A stretch of 27,241 nt of DNA. Origin: JAQBDA01 sp041301185. GTDB taxonomy: Bacteria; Chloroflexota; Anaerolineae; Anaerolineales; UBA4823. Below are positions 1 through 7,655 of the stretch, in pieces. The translations under genes and the position numbers were made by a program. How positions within the stretch are numbered: position 1 is the first letter of the stretch; each line of letters begins with the position of its first letter. The stretch is taken from contig JBFYSV010000264.1 in NCBI GenBank assembly GCA_041301185.1, positions 1-27,241 on the forward strand, written 5' to 3'. The notes beneath the pieces are model-generated. The model was not told the DNA's origin. It ran no database searches and saw only the letters and a program-made list of their open reading frames with translations.

Positions 1-750
1 ATCTGGTGGCAGGGAGGTAACGAGCAGGTGCCCGAGGGCAGGTTCGACCTGGCTTATACCCTGCGCAGCAGCAATTATCGCGGCCAGCGCGAGGTCCAGG
101 TTGAGTGGCTGGAAGCGCGCCCCATCGAAACTGAAGAACAGCCTATACAGGTATGGGTATCTCCGGCAGAGATCATCGATTACCGCCAGGAGGCTGATCC
201 AACCTCACTTCTGGAAAGCCTTCGCCTCCAGCCTGGATGGCAATTGTGGTGCGAAGCAGACGATAAAAATCGATTGGGCGGGGTGGACCGTACCGAGCTG
301 CTCCCCGCCCCCCTCCTGGCAATCTGGACCATCCCCCCCGGTCCCGCCGAGCTGTACTCAGCCTTGCAACTCACCCGTCCGGAGAAAGTCGTGCTGTTTG
401 CCGTGGACCCGGGGTTGGACCATATGGATGCTTTCCTGCGGCGTCTGGCAGGTCTGGTTAAGTACTCTTTGAGATCAAGCCAGGGCTGGGTCAGCTTGCC
501 CGGCCTGGCAGCCGCGACAGCTCATCGCCTTGCAACCGTGCGCCTCGGGCTGGATTGGCTGCAGGCGGGAGGTCATCTCCATATCGTTAGTATCGATGAC
601 AATACCGCCCTTCTGGAGCAAGGCGACGGCATCTCTCAGCCTGGCATTATCGAGATTGCTACCCGGTTATCTGCCATATTGAACGAAACGGCAGCCTATC
701 GCCAGTATTACACCCGCGCCGATAAAGACGCCCTGCTGCGCGGAATGTAA
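1..750 (+). CDS. recJ: RecJ-type single-stranded-DNA exonuclease, C-terminal part (5' end outside window)
   Basis: The reading frame is open from base 1 and ends in TAA at 748-750, so only the last 249 residues are visible and the start lies upstream. The first ~45 residues match the C-terminal OB-like part of RecJ: W-W-x-G-G, then P-E-G-x-F-D-L-A-Y-T-L, then N-Y-R-G and a V-x-V-E-W strand. RecJ degrades single-stranded DNA 5' to 3' in recombination and base-excision repair, using DHH/DHHA1 domains that would be upstream. The remaining ~190 residues form an extra C-terminal region of mixed alpha/beta type with a helical, winged-helix-like end. Such extensions occur in some RecJ proteins, but the precise domain was not identified. 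A GTG at 28 is in frame but lies inside the OB region, so it is not a believable start. No U-rich terminator follows the stop. Confidence 0.8.
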   Translation: MWWQGGNEQVPEGRFDLAYTLRSSNYRGQREVQVEWLEARPIETEEQPIQVWVSPAEIIDYRQEADPTSLLESLRLQPGWQLWCEADDKNRLGGVDRTELLPAPLLAIWTIPPGPAELYSALQLTRPEKVVLFAVDPGLDHMDAFLRRLAGLVKYSLRSSQGWVSLPGLAAATAHRLATVRLGLDWLQAGGHLHIVSIDDNTALLEQGDGISQPGIIEIATRLSAILNETAAYRQYYTRADKDALLRGM

Positions 751-815
751 ATTTAACCAAACCCAACTGAGCATCTCTGCCCTTCCACACAGCCAAATCA
801 AGGGGCAGTGAAAAA

Positions 816-849
816 GCTCGTTTCAGATATATGGTAGAATGAAACGGGC
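816..849 (+). promoter_or_regulatory. Extended -10 promoter inside an inverted repeat, upstream of the B12-protein operon
   Basis: The gap 751-1013 holds no gene. Bases 832-840 read TGG-TAGAAT, an extended -10 (TGN plus a 5/6 match to TATAAT), with no clear -35. It lies in the loop and right edge of an inverted repeat: arms 816-825 and 840-849 pair over 10 bp with one G-U, around a 14-base loop. The inferred transcript would start near 847, leaving a leader of about 167 bases before the ATG at 1014. A second weak -10 (TAAAAT) is at 926-931. The repeat could be an operator or a weak terminator for recJ; no U-tract follows it. No cobalamin riboswitch B12 box was found in the leader. Confidence 0.4.
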
Positions 850-1013
850 CTTATCGGTATTTCCTCCCGGTCCATTTGTGTACCTCATTCGCCCGTATTG
901 AAATCCCGCCCCAGGCATTGCCGGATAAAATATCCCGTCCTTAACCATGTCATTGGATTTCAGTAAAACCGGTGGCTTCGGATCACCTGTAGTTTTTCAG
1001 AAGGAGCATTTTC

Positions 1014-2651
1014 ATGAAAACAGTTGTTGCTGCGGCGCTGGGGGAATGCGTTCACGTAGCCGGGGTGACGCGTTTCTTACGCCTGGCGGAGTCTGCCGGG
1101 TGGAGGACCGTATTCCTGGGTCCGGCTGTGCCGCTGGAAAAAGTGCTGCAAGTAGCCAGGCAGGAAAACGCAGACCTTGTAGGCGTATCCTACCGCCTGA
1201 CTCCCGAGACTGGCGAGCGGTTGCTGGCGCGTTTTGCTGAAGAAGCGGACGAGCTACGCTCGTCTGGGACGCGCTTCGCCTTTGCCGGGACACCGCCGGT
1301 TGCCGAGCGGGCAAGGGCAATGGGTTTCTTTGATCAAGTCTTTGAGGGCGGTGAACCTCCAGAAATTGTCCTGGCATACCTCAAAGGGCAATCAGGCTCT
1401 CATAAGAAGGAGATCGACCTCCCCCAAACCGTCATCCAAAGGATTGACTGGAAATCTCCCTATCCTATCTTGCGCCATCACTTCGGTTTGCCCACCATGC
1501 CGGAAACAGTTGAGGGTATTGCACAGATCGCCGAAGCCTGGGCGCTGGACGTGATCTCGCTGGGCATAGACCAGGACGCCCAGGAGAACTTCTTCCACCC
1601 AGAACGGCAAGATATTCGCCGTACCGGCGCTGGTGGCGTGCCGGTGCGCAGCCCTAATGATTATCGCACTCTTTACCAGGCAAGCCGCACGGGTAATTAT
1701 CCCTTGTTACGCACTTACTCTGGCACGGACGACTTTATCCGCCTGGCAGAAATGTACGTCGAAACAATTCATAACGCCTGGTGCGCCATCCCCTTGTTTT
1801 GGTTCAACCGGATGGACGGTCGCGGCCCCTGGGATCTAGAAGGATCTATCCGACAGCACCAGGAAGTCATGACCTGGTACGGGCAGCACAAGATCCCGGT
1901 TGAACTGAATGAGCCGCACCACTGGGGCATGCGGGATGCCTCCGATGTGACGTTTCTTGTCTCAGCTTACCTGTCTGCATATAATGCCCGCGCCTTTGGG
2001 GTAGGCGACTATATCGCCCAGATGATGTTTAACAGCCCGCCCGGCTTGTCTGACGCAATGGACCTGGCGAAGATGCTGGCAATCCTGGAGATGATATCTC
2101 CACTGGCAAGGGAGGATTTCCGCATTTGGAAGCAAACCCGCACCGGTCTGCTCAGCTATCCCCTGGATGCCGACCAGGCGTGCGGCCACCTGGCTGCCAG
2201 CGTGTACCTGCAGATGGCTCTTAAGCCGCATATTATTCATATCGTCGGGCATACCGAAGCTCACCACGCAGCCGCTGCCCAGGACGTTATCCGGGCATCT
2301 GCTATTGCCCGGCGCAGCATAGAAAACGCACTGAATGGCCAGCCCGATATGAGCGCCGATCCTGCCATCCAGGCTCGCAGAGATGAGCTGATCCGGGAAG
2401 CACAGGTGACCATATCAGCCATTCAAGAGCTGGCAACTGACAGCGGGATCGATGGCCTGACCCATCCCCCCACGCTAGCCCGCGCCGTAACCACGGGCAT
2501 CCTGGACGCTCCACAGCTTGCCAACAATCCGTACGGGCGAGGCCAGGTCATCACCAAGATCGACAAACGGGGGGCCTGCGTGTCGATCGACCCTCATACC
2601 GGCCAAGTGCTTTCGGAAACGGAACGGCTGAAGGCTCTGTCTGTCAGATAA
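1014..2651 (+). CDS. Cobalamin-binding, mutase-like TIM-barrel protein
   Basis: 545 aa with a clear Shine-Dalgarno site AAGGAG at 1001-1006, eight bases before ATG. Residues 1-125 look like a B12-binding Rossmann domain. The usual D-x-H-x-x-G loop appears as C12-V-H14-V-A-G17, so His and Gly are kept and Asp is Cys. The domain continues with strand-like segments (V-F-L-G-P, L-V-G-V-S-Y, F-A-F-A-G). Residues ~150-480 resemble the TIM barrel of adenosylcobalamin-dependent carbon-skeleton or amino mutases, with G-G-V-P-V, P-L-F-W-F-N-R-M-D-G-R-G-P and N-E-P-H-H-W-G-M-R-D segments and a late region G-H-T-E-A-H-H followed by a helix. Fusion of the B12 domain at the N-terminus is the reverse of methylmalonyl-CoA mutase order. 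The substrate is unknown. It is followed 72 bases later by an opine-dehydrogenase homologue, probably in one operon. Relation to ornithine/lysine aminomutases is a guess; methionine-synthase-type activity is less likely. Confidence 0.65.
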   Translation: MKTVVAAALGECVHVAGVTRFLRLAESAGWRTVFLGPAVPLEKVLQVARQENADLVGVSYRLTPETGERLLARFAEEADELRSSGTRFAFAGTPPVAERARAMGFFDQVFEGGEPPEIVLAYLKGQSGSHKKEIDLPQTVIQRIDWKSPYPILRHHFGLPTMPETVEGIAQIAEAWALDVISLGIDQDAQENFFHPERQDIRRTGAGGVPVRSPNDYRTLYQASRTGNYPLLRTYSGTDDFIRLAEMYVETIHNAWCAIPLFWFNRMDGRGPWDLEGSIRQHQEVMTWYGQHKIPVELNEPHHWGMRDASDVTFLVSAYLSAYNARAFGVGDYIAQMMFNSPPGLSDAMDLAKMLAILEMISPLAREDFRIWKQTRTGLLSYPLDADQACGHLAASVYLQMALKPHIIHIVGHTEAHHAAAAQDVIRASAIARRSIENALNGQPDMSADPAIQARRDELIREAQVTISAIQELATDSGIDGLTHPPTLARAVTTGILDAPQLANNPYGRGQVITKIDKRGACVSIDPHTGQVLSETERLKALSVR

Positions 2652-2723
2652 ATATCTTTTTTATCCCGGCGGTCAGGACAAAGCCCATGCCAATGGTCTT
2701 ATTGTTCGATAAGGAGGTCCACT

Positions 2724-3848
2724 ATGAGCAGTACTTCCGTGCGCTTCACCGTAATCGGCGCCGGGCATGGCGGCAAGGGAATGGCTGCCCACCTTGCCCT
2801 GATGGGATTCCCGGTCACCTTATATAATCGCACGTCCGATAACATCGCCGCTATCCGGGCGCGGCGCGGCATCGAGCTAAAGAGCTTCGAAGGCGGACCA
2901 CACGGTTTCGGCTCTCTGGTAAAGGTCACATCCGATATCGCAGAAGCCCTGCAGGATTGCGATGTTGCCATGGTTGTTGTACCATCTACAGCCCATGCAG
3001 AAATCGCCCGCAAGGCGGCCCCATATCTTCAAGACGGGCAGGTCATGGTACTGAATCCGGGTCGCACCTGCGGCGCGCTGGAGGTCAAGCATATCCTTGC
3101 CGAATGCGGCTCAACCACCGATGTGACCATTGCCGAGGCCGAGACGTTGATTTACGCCAGCCGCTCGGATGGCCCAGCCCAGGCGCGCATATTTGGCATC
3201 AAGGAGACCGTCCCCCTGGCTGCGCTGCCTGCCACGCGGACCCAGATGGTGCTGGATATTCTGGCACCCGCCTACCCGCAGTTTATTAATGGTGGGAGTG
3301 TGCTCCACACCGGGTTAAATAACATGGGCGCCATCTTCCACCCAGCCCTGGCGCTGCTCAACGCCGGGCGGATCGAAACCACCCTGGGCGAGTTCCAGTT
3401 CTATATAGACGGCGTCAGCCCATCCGTCGCCCGCCTGCTGGAGGTGCTCGACCGGGAAAGGGTAACGGTGGCTTCTGCCCTCGGCATTCGCGCCCGCACC
3501 GCCCTGGAATGGTTGCAGATGGCTTATCATGCCACCGGGGATGATCTTTATGAGGCCGTCCACAACCAGCCCGGTTATTACGGCATCCAGGCTCCGCCGA
3601 CCCTGAACCACCGGTATCTTACCGAGGATGTCCCGATGAGCCTGGTGCCAATAGCTGCTCTTGGCGAACGCTACGGCGTCTCGGTGCGCGGTATGGAGAG
3701 TATTATCCGCCTGGCGTGCATCATCCATCGCACCGATTATTGGCGGCGCGGGCGCACGCTCGAGAAACTGGGCATCCACGATTGGAGCGTAAGCGAGCTG
3801 ACCCACTACGTGATGGAGGGCGTCGTGGAAACTGGAACAGCGTTTTAG
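2724..3848 (+). CDS. NAD/NADP octopine/nopaline dehydrogenase family protein
   Basis: 374 aa; AAGGAGG at 2711-2717 sets the ATG. The N-terminus has the dinucleotide-binding loop G12-A-G-H-G-G17 after a beta strand, and a second strand ending in Asn-Arg (L-Y-N-R), which suggests NADP may be accepted. The middle contains M-V-V-V-P-S-T-A-H and L-N-P-G-R. The C-terminal half is the helical opine-dehydrogenase domain with N-x-M-G-A-I-F-H206-P-A-L-A-L-L-N, where H206 corresponds to the catalytic His of this family. Family members reductively couple an amino acid to an alpha-keto acid, or reverse that. Here it sits between a B12-dependent mutase-like gene and a phosphatase/aldolase pair, so a role in catabolism of an amino-acid-derived compound is likely. 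Substrate cannot be read from sequence. Confidence 0.8.
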   Translation: MSSTSVRFTVIGAGHGGKGMAAHLALMGFPVTLYNRTSDNIAAIRARRGIELKSFEGGPHGFGSLVKVTSDIAEALQDCDVAMVVVPSTAHAEIARKAAPYLQDGQVMVLNPGRTCGALEVKHILAECGSTTDVTIAEAETLIYASRSDGPAQARIFGIKETVPLAALPATRTQMVLDILAPAYPQFINGGSVLHTGLNNMGAIFHPALALLNAGRIETTLGEFQFYIDGVSPSVARLLEVLDRERVTVASALGIRARTALEWLQMAYHATGDDLYEAVHNQPGYYGIQAPPTLNHRYLTEDVPMSLVPIAALGERYGVSVRGMESIIRLACIIHRTDYWRRGRTLEKLGIHDWSVSELTHYVMEGVVETGTAF

Positions 3849-3886
3849 AACGAATTGTTACCTGCCAGGGAGAGCATCGAGACTCA

Positions 3887-4447
3887 ATGACCTATCTATA
3901 CTTGATCCGCCACGGAGAAACCGATTGGAATGTAGAGGGACGCTGGCAAGGCCACGCCGATGTTCCCCTGAACGAACGCGGGCTAAAACAGGCTGCCAAT
4001 ATCGCTCAGCAGCTTTCCAGAGCTGGCCTGGCAGCGATCTATTCCAGCGACCTGCAACGCGCCCTGGATACTGCCCGGGCGCTCAGCGCAACTACCAGAC
4101 TGCCAGTACAGACCGACCCACGCCTGCGTGAAATCAACCAGGGAGAATGGCAGGGTTTGCTGGCGGAAGAGGTGGAAGCACGCTACGGCGAGATCCTGCG
4201 CCGGCGGCGCCTGGACCCCCTGGATGCAGGTCCGCCAGGCGGGGAGACCGTGAAACAGGTGCTCGACCGGGTGATCGCTGCGATTGAGGAAATCCGCCGC
4301 AACCACCCTCTAGAGCGGGTCGCGGTCGTCTCGCACGGCTTTGCCCTGGCGCTTGTCCGGGTACATTACCAGGATTACCCGCTTAACGATGTTTGGAAGC
4401 TGATCCCTCCAAACGACCAGTGGCTGGAGATGGAGCTTGCCTCATAA
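3887..4447 (+). CDS. Histidine phosphatase (phosphoglycerate mutase-like) family protein
   Basis: 186 aa from ATG 3887. GGGAGAG at 3868-3874 is the likely ribosome site, and the stop of the preceding gene is 38 bases upstream. An in-frame upstream extension to 3716 overlaps the dehydrogenase gene and is not family-like, so the start at 3887 is preferred. The phosphohistidine motif R8-H9-G10-E11 begins the domain. A second catalytic His is H150 in V-V-S-H-G-F, and the E-I-N-x-G-E-W-Q-G segment supplies the acid. The family dephosphorylates small phosphate esters, including phosphoglycerate, sugar phosphates and alpha-ribazole phosphate (CobC). The neighbouring B12 protein makes a CobC-like role conceivable, but the sequence does not decide it, and a sugar-phosphate substrate shared with the following aldolase is equally possible. 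Confidence 0.85.
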   Translation: MTYLYLIRHGETDWNVEGRWQGHADVPLNERGLKQAANIAQQLSRAGLAAIYSSDLQRALDTARALSATTRLPVQTDPRLREINQGEWQGLLAEEVEARYGEILRRRRLDPLDAGPPGGETVKQVLDRVIAAIEEIRRNHPLERVAVVSHGFALALVRVHYQDYPLNDVWKLIPPNDQWLEMELAS

Positions 4448-4462
4448 AGGAGGGATGTTGAC

Positions 4463-5125
4463 ATGAAGACCATCGAGTGCGAAGATATTCGCCAGGAACT
4501 ATGCATCTATTCAGAACGGCTAAAGCAGCGCGGCCTGACTTCCGCCACCGGCGGAAATCTCAGCTACAGGGTGGGAGAGGACATGTGGATCTCGCCCACC
4601 GGATGTGTGCTGGATGAGCTGGAGGTAGGTGACTGGGTGAAAGTGAGCCTGGTTACCGGCGATCCATACCCGCATAAATTCAAACCATCGTCAGAAATTT
4701 TCTTGCACTGTGAGGTATTTCGAATACGTCCAGACGTACTCTCGATCATGCACAGCCACCCGCCGCATGTGATTGCCCTTTCCCTATCAGGGATCGAAAT
4801 TCAGCCTATCGGCTCTGAAGCGCCGATCTCTCTTGGGGAGAGGATCCCTATCATCCCATACGAGATCCCCACCTCGCCCATGTTGGGGCGGGTAGTTGCT
4901 CAATATGCCAAAGATTTCAACGTGATGGTTTTGAAGAACCACGGCTTGGTGACGCTGGGCAGATCCAACCGGGAGGCTTACAACCGCACAGAGCTCACCG
5001 AAGAGATCGCTAAAATCATGGCGATTGCTTACTCGCTGGGGAGAGGCGAGCCACACTGGCCCACCCCACAACAAATCCAGGAATATAAAAACTGGTACCT
5101 GAATAAGCAACTGCCCAATGACTAA
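4463..5125 (+). CDS. Class II aldolase/adducin family protein (FucA-like)
   Basis: 220 aa starting 15 bases after the phosphatase stop, with a strong AAAGGAGG at 4446-4453. Residues line up with E. coli L-fuculose-1-phosphate aldolase at a constant offset of five: E78 (catalytic Glu73), H97 and H99 (zinc His92 and His94, in M-H-S-H-P-P-H) and H160 (His155, in K-N-H-G-L-V). The T-G-G-N-L-S phosphate-binding loop and S-P-T-G segment are also present. The protein should therefore be a zinc-dependent aldolase or decarboxylase acting on a phosphorylated sugar or related hydroxy-acid. As last gene of the run it probably cleaves an intermediate made by the upstream enzymes. Other members are ribulose-phosphate epimerases and methylthioribulose-phosphate dehydratase, so the exact reaction is open. 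It ends 8 bases from the convergent gene at 5134. Confidence 0.85.
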   Translation: MKTIECEDIRQELCIYSERLKQRGLTSATGGNLSYRVGEDMWISPTGCVLDELEVGDWVKVSLVTGDPYPHKFKPSSEIFLHCEVFRIRPDVLSIMHSHPPHVIALSLSGIEIQPIGSEAPISLGERIPIIPYEIPTSPMLGRVVAQYAKDFNVMVLKNHGLVTLGRSNREAYNRTELTEEIAKIMAIAYSLGRGEPHWPTPQQIQEYKNWYLNKQLPND

Positions 5126-5133
5126 ATACGACC

Positions 5134-5559
5134 TTATTTGATCCGGCCTGCCTGCCCGGAATACTGCTCCAGCAAAACCTGCTGGCTCAGAACGAGGCGG
5201 GCTTCCTCGGCAGATAAGCCTCCTGCCAGTAAGCCCTCCGGCCTGACCGGATCGCAGAACACAAAATAGACCACGTTAACCCCGGCATCGAGCCAGGAGA
5301 GGATATGGGCAGCCTCGGTGGGCTCCCAGCTCGCCCCGGCAGGGGTGCTATCCGGGTACAGATCCACAAATGCCTGACGCGACCTGGCACAGCAGAAAAC
5401 CATCGGCCCGCACAGGCTGTGATCCTCGGCAGACTGGTGCCCGTGATGGATAACTGCGTTATCGCCGATATAAGGCACAAACCAGCTACCCGCTTTCCAA
5501 TCCGCCGGGTAAATGTGCCAGGGCGAGCGGCGTGCGCCCGTGGTTTCTGGTTCGTTCAT
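5134..5559 (-). CDS. Hypothetical protein, 141 aa
   Basis: Not recognised. The gene is supported by a good AGGAGG placed six bases before the ATG (complement of 5557-5559) and by codon use like its neighbours. The protein is soluble, with no signal peptide or membrane segment. It is rich in Trp, His and Cys in its first half (W-H-I-Y, D-W-K-A-G-S-W, H-H-G-H, and a C-G-P-M-V-F-C-C stretch), then has an A-A-H-I-L-S-W-L-D-A-G-V-N-V-V-Y-F-V-F-C-D-P segment resembling a helix followed by a buried strand. The His and Cys cluster could bind a metal, but this is only suggestive. It lies downstream of the short-chain dehydrogenase on the same strand (69-base gap) and may have its own -10 box overlapping that gene's stop. 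It converges with the aldolase. Confidence 0.6.
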   Translation of the reverse strand: MNEPETTGARRSPWHIYPADWKAGSWFVPYIGDNAVIHHGHQSAEDHSLCGPMVFCCARSRQAFVDLYPDSTPAGASWEPTEAAHILSWLDAGVNVVYFVFCDPVRPEGLLAGGLSAEEARLVLSQQVLLEQYSGQAGRIK

Positions 5560-5627
5560 CCTGTCCTCCTGAGAGATCTTAACATGGCACGCTCAGGGAC
5601 CCAGTGCACAGCCGTGAGTCTCCCCAT

Positions 5628-5633
5628 ATTATA
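5628..5633 (-). promoter_or_regulatory. Candidate -10 box for the 5134-5559 gene
   Basis: The minus strand reads TATAAT at 5633-5628, overlapping the TAA stop of the upstream dehydrogenase gene. Transcription would start near 5621, giving a leader of about 60 bases. No -35 match is visible at 16-18 bases, so this is a weak call resting on one perfect hexamer. Confidence 0.3.
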
Positions 5634-6480
5634 AGCCCACCATCTCGGCGCTTACCTCCCACAATCGCCGCGCCACCTGCTCGTCATAGGATACCGGCGA
5701 AGAGGAAGCCGGCTTTTCATCGACGTAATATTTACCCGTAACTCCTTCAACTTCTTCTGAGGATGCCAGGTAGATACTGGTGCGAGCGCCTTGCTCTGGA
5801 GTCAATGCAAAAAAATGGGCAACCTTCAAGGCAAGGTGGTACAGCATTCCGTTGTTGCCAGCAAAACGGGTGGCAACAAAGCCAGGGTGCAGGGCATTGA
5901 CTGTAACCCGTGACCCGTCCAGGCGGCGAGCAAGCTCGTAGGCGTGCAATACATTCGCCAGCTTGGATTGGGCATAAACCCGCCAGCCGAAATAGCCTCG
6001 CTGGGCTTGCAGATCGTCAAAGTTGATCTGCCCCCCTAAATGCGCATTGGAAGACACGTTGATTACCCGCGCCGGCGCGCTGACAAGGAGCGTATCCTGT
6101 AATAAATGGGTAAGCAGAAAATAGTTCAGGTGATTAAGTGCCCAGGTTAGCTCAATCCCATCCACGCTATCTTGCCTGCGGCTGAAAAAACCGCCCGCGT
6201 TGTTGACCAGGACATCTAAACGGTTGTACCTTTCCTGGTACTGGCTTGCCACCCGGCGGACATCCGCCTGGGAAGACAGATCTGCCACCAGGAAATCTAC
6301 CGCCGGGTTTTGTGATTCCTGGCGGATGCGCATTGCTGTATCTTCACACCGCTGCTGGTTGCGGCTGACAATGACCACGGTTGCACCTTGTTGAGCCAGG
6401 GCAAGTGCGGTCACCTCCCCAATACCCGCTGTAGCGCCGGTCACCAGACATACTTTTTCCTGCAAAGCTAAACTTGACAA
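5629..6480 (-). CDS. Short-chain dehydrogenase/reductase, retinol-dehydrogenase-like
   Basis: 283 aa. Classical SDR pattern: cofactor loop T14-G-A-T-A-G-I-G21, then D-V-L-V-N-N-A-G, a catalytic Ser in V-I-N-V-S-S-N-A, and Y169-A-Q-S-K173. The post-catalytic H-P-G-F-V-A-T segment is normal for the family. The arrangement and length resemble the RDH/WW-domain oxidoreductase-like group, NADP-dependent reductases of ketones or aldehydes, though bacterial members have no single known substrate. The start is TTG (complement of 6478-6480), preceded by a GTGAGG ribosome site at good spacing; no ATG is available nearby, and this start places the cofactor loop at the usual distance from the N-terminus. 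It is divergent from the EamA transporter across about 220 bases. Confidence 0.85.
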   Translation of the reverse strand: MSSLALQEKVCLVTGATAGIGEVTALALAQQGATVVIVSRNQQRCEDTAMRIRQESQNPAVDFLVADLSSQADVRRVASQYQERYNRLDVLVNNAGGFFSRRQDSVDGIELTWALNHLNYFLLTHLLQDTLLVSAPARVINVSSNAHLGGQINFDDLQAQRGYFGWRVYAQSKLANVLHAYELARRLDGSRVTVNALHPGFVATRFAGNNGMLYHLALKVAHFFALTPEQGARTSIYLASSEEVEGVTGKYYVDEKPASSSPVSYDEQVARRLWEVSAEMVGL

Positions 6481-6688
6481 ATCGATACCTCACTTGAGAC
6501 AGGCCATCTGCACCTGGTATGGATACCCAACTTCCAGCCCGCCAGTCTGCATTACGGCGCAAGTGTACAACAGGAGCACCCAGGCACAAGGGGATGGAGG
6601 GAGATTCTGATGCATCCTTAATCTATGCAGAGATCTGGACAAATGCTACGCACCCCCATAACGAGTCATTCCTGGTAAGGTTTCCATT

Positions 6689-6694
6689 TATAAT
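6689..6694 (+). promoter_or_regulatory. TATAAT -10 box, probable leaderless start of the EamA gene
   Basis: A perfect TATAAT ends seven bases before the ATG at 6702, so the transcript would begin at or next to the start codon. No Shine-Dalgarno sequence lies at usable distance, which agrees with a leaderless mRNA. A -35 is not recognisable. The rest of the divergent gap 6481-6701 shows no gene; an in-frame extension back to 6519 is not transporter-like. Confidence 0.45.
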
Positions 6695-6701
6695 CAGCCT
6701 G

Positions 6702-7622
6702 ATGAGCAGCGCCCTCTCCTCCACGGCACGCACCGCCCGGCTGAAGGCAGATCTAACCCTGCTGCTGGCTGCGACTATCTGGGGCACGGCCTTCGTCGCC
6801 CAACGCACAGCTGCGCAGAGTTCGGGGGTGTTTCTATTTAATGGGCTGCGCTTCCTGCTTGGCGCTCTGGTATTGCTGCCGTTTGTCGTGCGTGAACAGC
6901 GCTCCCGACCGCTACACAAAATAAGCCGCCGAGATCAAGTGGGAATCCTGGTGGCGGGTTTGCTGCTTTTTACCGCCGGTTCTTTCCAACAAATGGGTTT
7001 GCAATATACCACCGCCGGTAATGCTGGCTTTATCACCGGGCTTTATGTCGTATTTATCCCGATTATCCTGGCGGCAGGCAGACGGCAGCACCTGGGCAGG
7101 TACACCTGGGGGGCCTCCTTGCTGGCGGCATTGGGCTTGTTCTTGCTCAGCACCAGCGGGCAGATGCGGCTGGCCTTCGGCGATGCCCTGGTGCTGGTGA
7201 GTGCGGTGATGTTTGCCCTGCATGTGATCTGGATTGGGCACCTGGTGCAGCGCATGGACGTTCTGCCGCTGGCGGCAGGCCAGTACCTGGTCACCGCACT
7301 GGTTTCCCTGGGGATTGGAGCGCTGGTCGAGTCTGACCTGGCGGCGGTGATTACAAATGCCTGGTTGCCCATCATCTACACCGGCATCTTCTCTATCGGG
7401 TTGGGATACACCTTCCAGGCAATCGGGCAGCGACTTGCCCCGCCCGCCGATGCCGCCATCCTGCTCAGCATGGAAGCCCCGATTGCCGCCATCTCCGGTT
7501 GGTTGCTGCTGGGCGAAAACCTTGCCCCGATCCAGCTGGTAGGCGCGGGGTTAATGCTGGCAGGCATGCTCCTGGCTCAGCTCCCCCTAATCAGGCGAAC
7601 TCCCCGATCAAATTTGCATTAA
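6702..7622 (+). CDS. EamA (DMT superfamily) transporter
   Basis: 306 aa integral inner-membrane protein with about ten hydrophobic helices in two EamA repeats. The first repeat opens with A-D-L-T-L-L-L-A-A-T-I-W-G-T-A-F-V, and the second ends with the typical P-I-A-A-I-S-G-W-L-L-L-G-E segment followed by a last helix and a short cytoplasmic tail. Family members move amino acids, nucleobases, sugars or other small metabolites, mainly outward; the substrate cannot be told here. The frame remains open upstream to 6519, but those 61 residues are polar and unlike the family, and the TATAAT at 6689 lies inside them, so ATG 6702 is chosen. The gene stops 33 bases before the convergent end of ettA. 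Confidence 0.85.
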   Translation: MSSALSSTARTARLKADLTLLLAATIWGTAFVAQRTAAQSSGVFLFNGLRFLLGALVLLPFVVREQRSRPLHKISRRDQVGILVAGLLLFTAGSFQQMGLQYTTAGNAGFITGLYVVFIPIILAAGRRQHLGRYTWGASLLAALGLFLLSTSGQMRLAFGDALVLVSAVMFALHVIWIGHLVQRMDVLPLAAGQYLVTALVSLGIGALVESDLAAVITNAWLPIIYTGIFSIGLGYTFQAIGQRLAPPADAAILLSMEAPIAAISGWLLLGENLAPIQLVGAGLMLAGMLLAQLPLIRRTPRSNLH

Positions 7623-7655
7623 TATCCGAGCTGGAATAAAACCGCAATTGCTTGA

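Noticed and set aside
847..1013. Cobalamin riboswitch in the leader of the B12 protein gene
   Set aside because: No B12-box-like GCCACTG sequence or obvious multi-stem structure was found in the leader.
3716..3886. Upstream extension of the histidine phosphatase
   Set aside because: It overlaps the dehydrogenase gene, and the R-H-G motif is at the expected position from ATG 3887.
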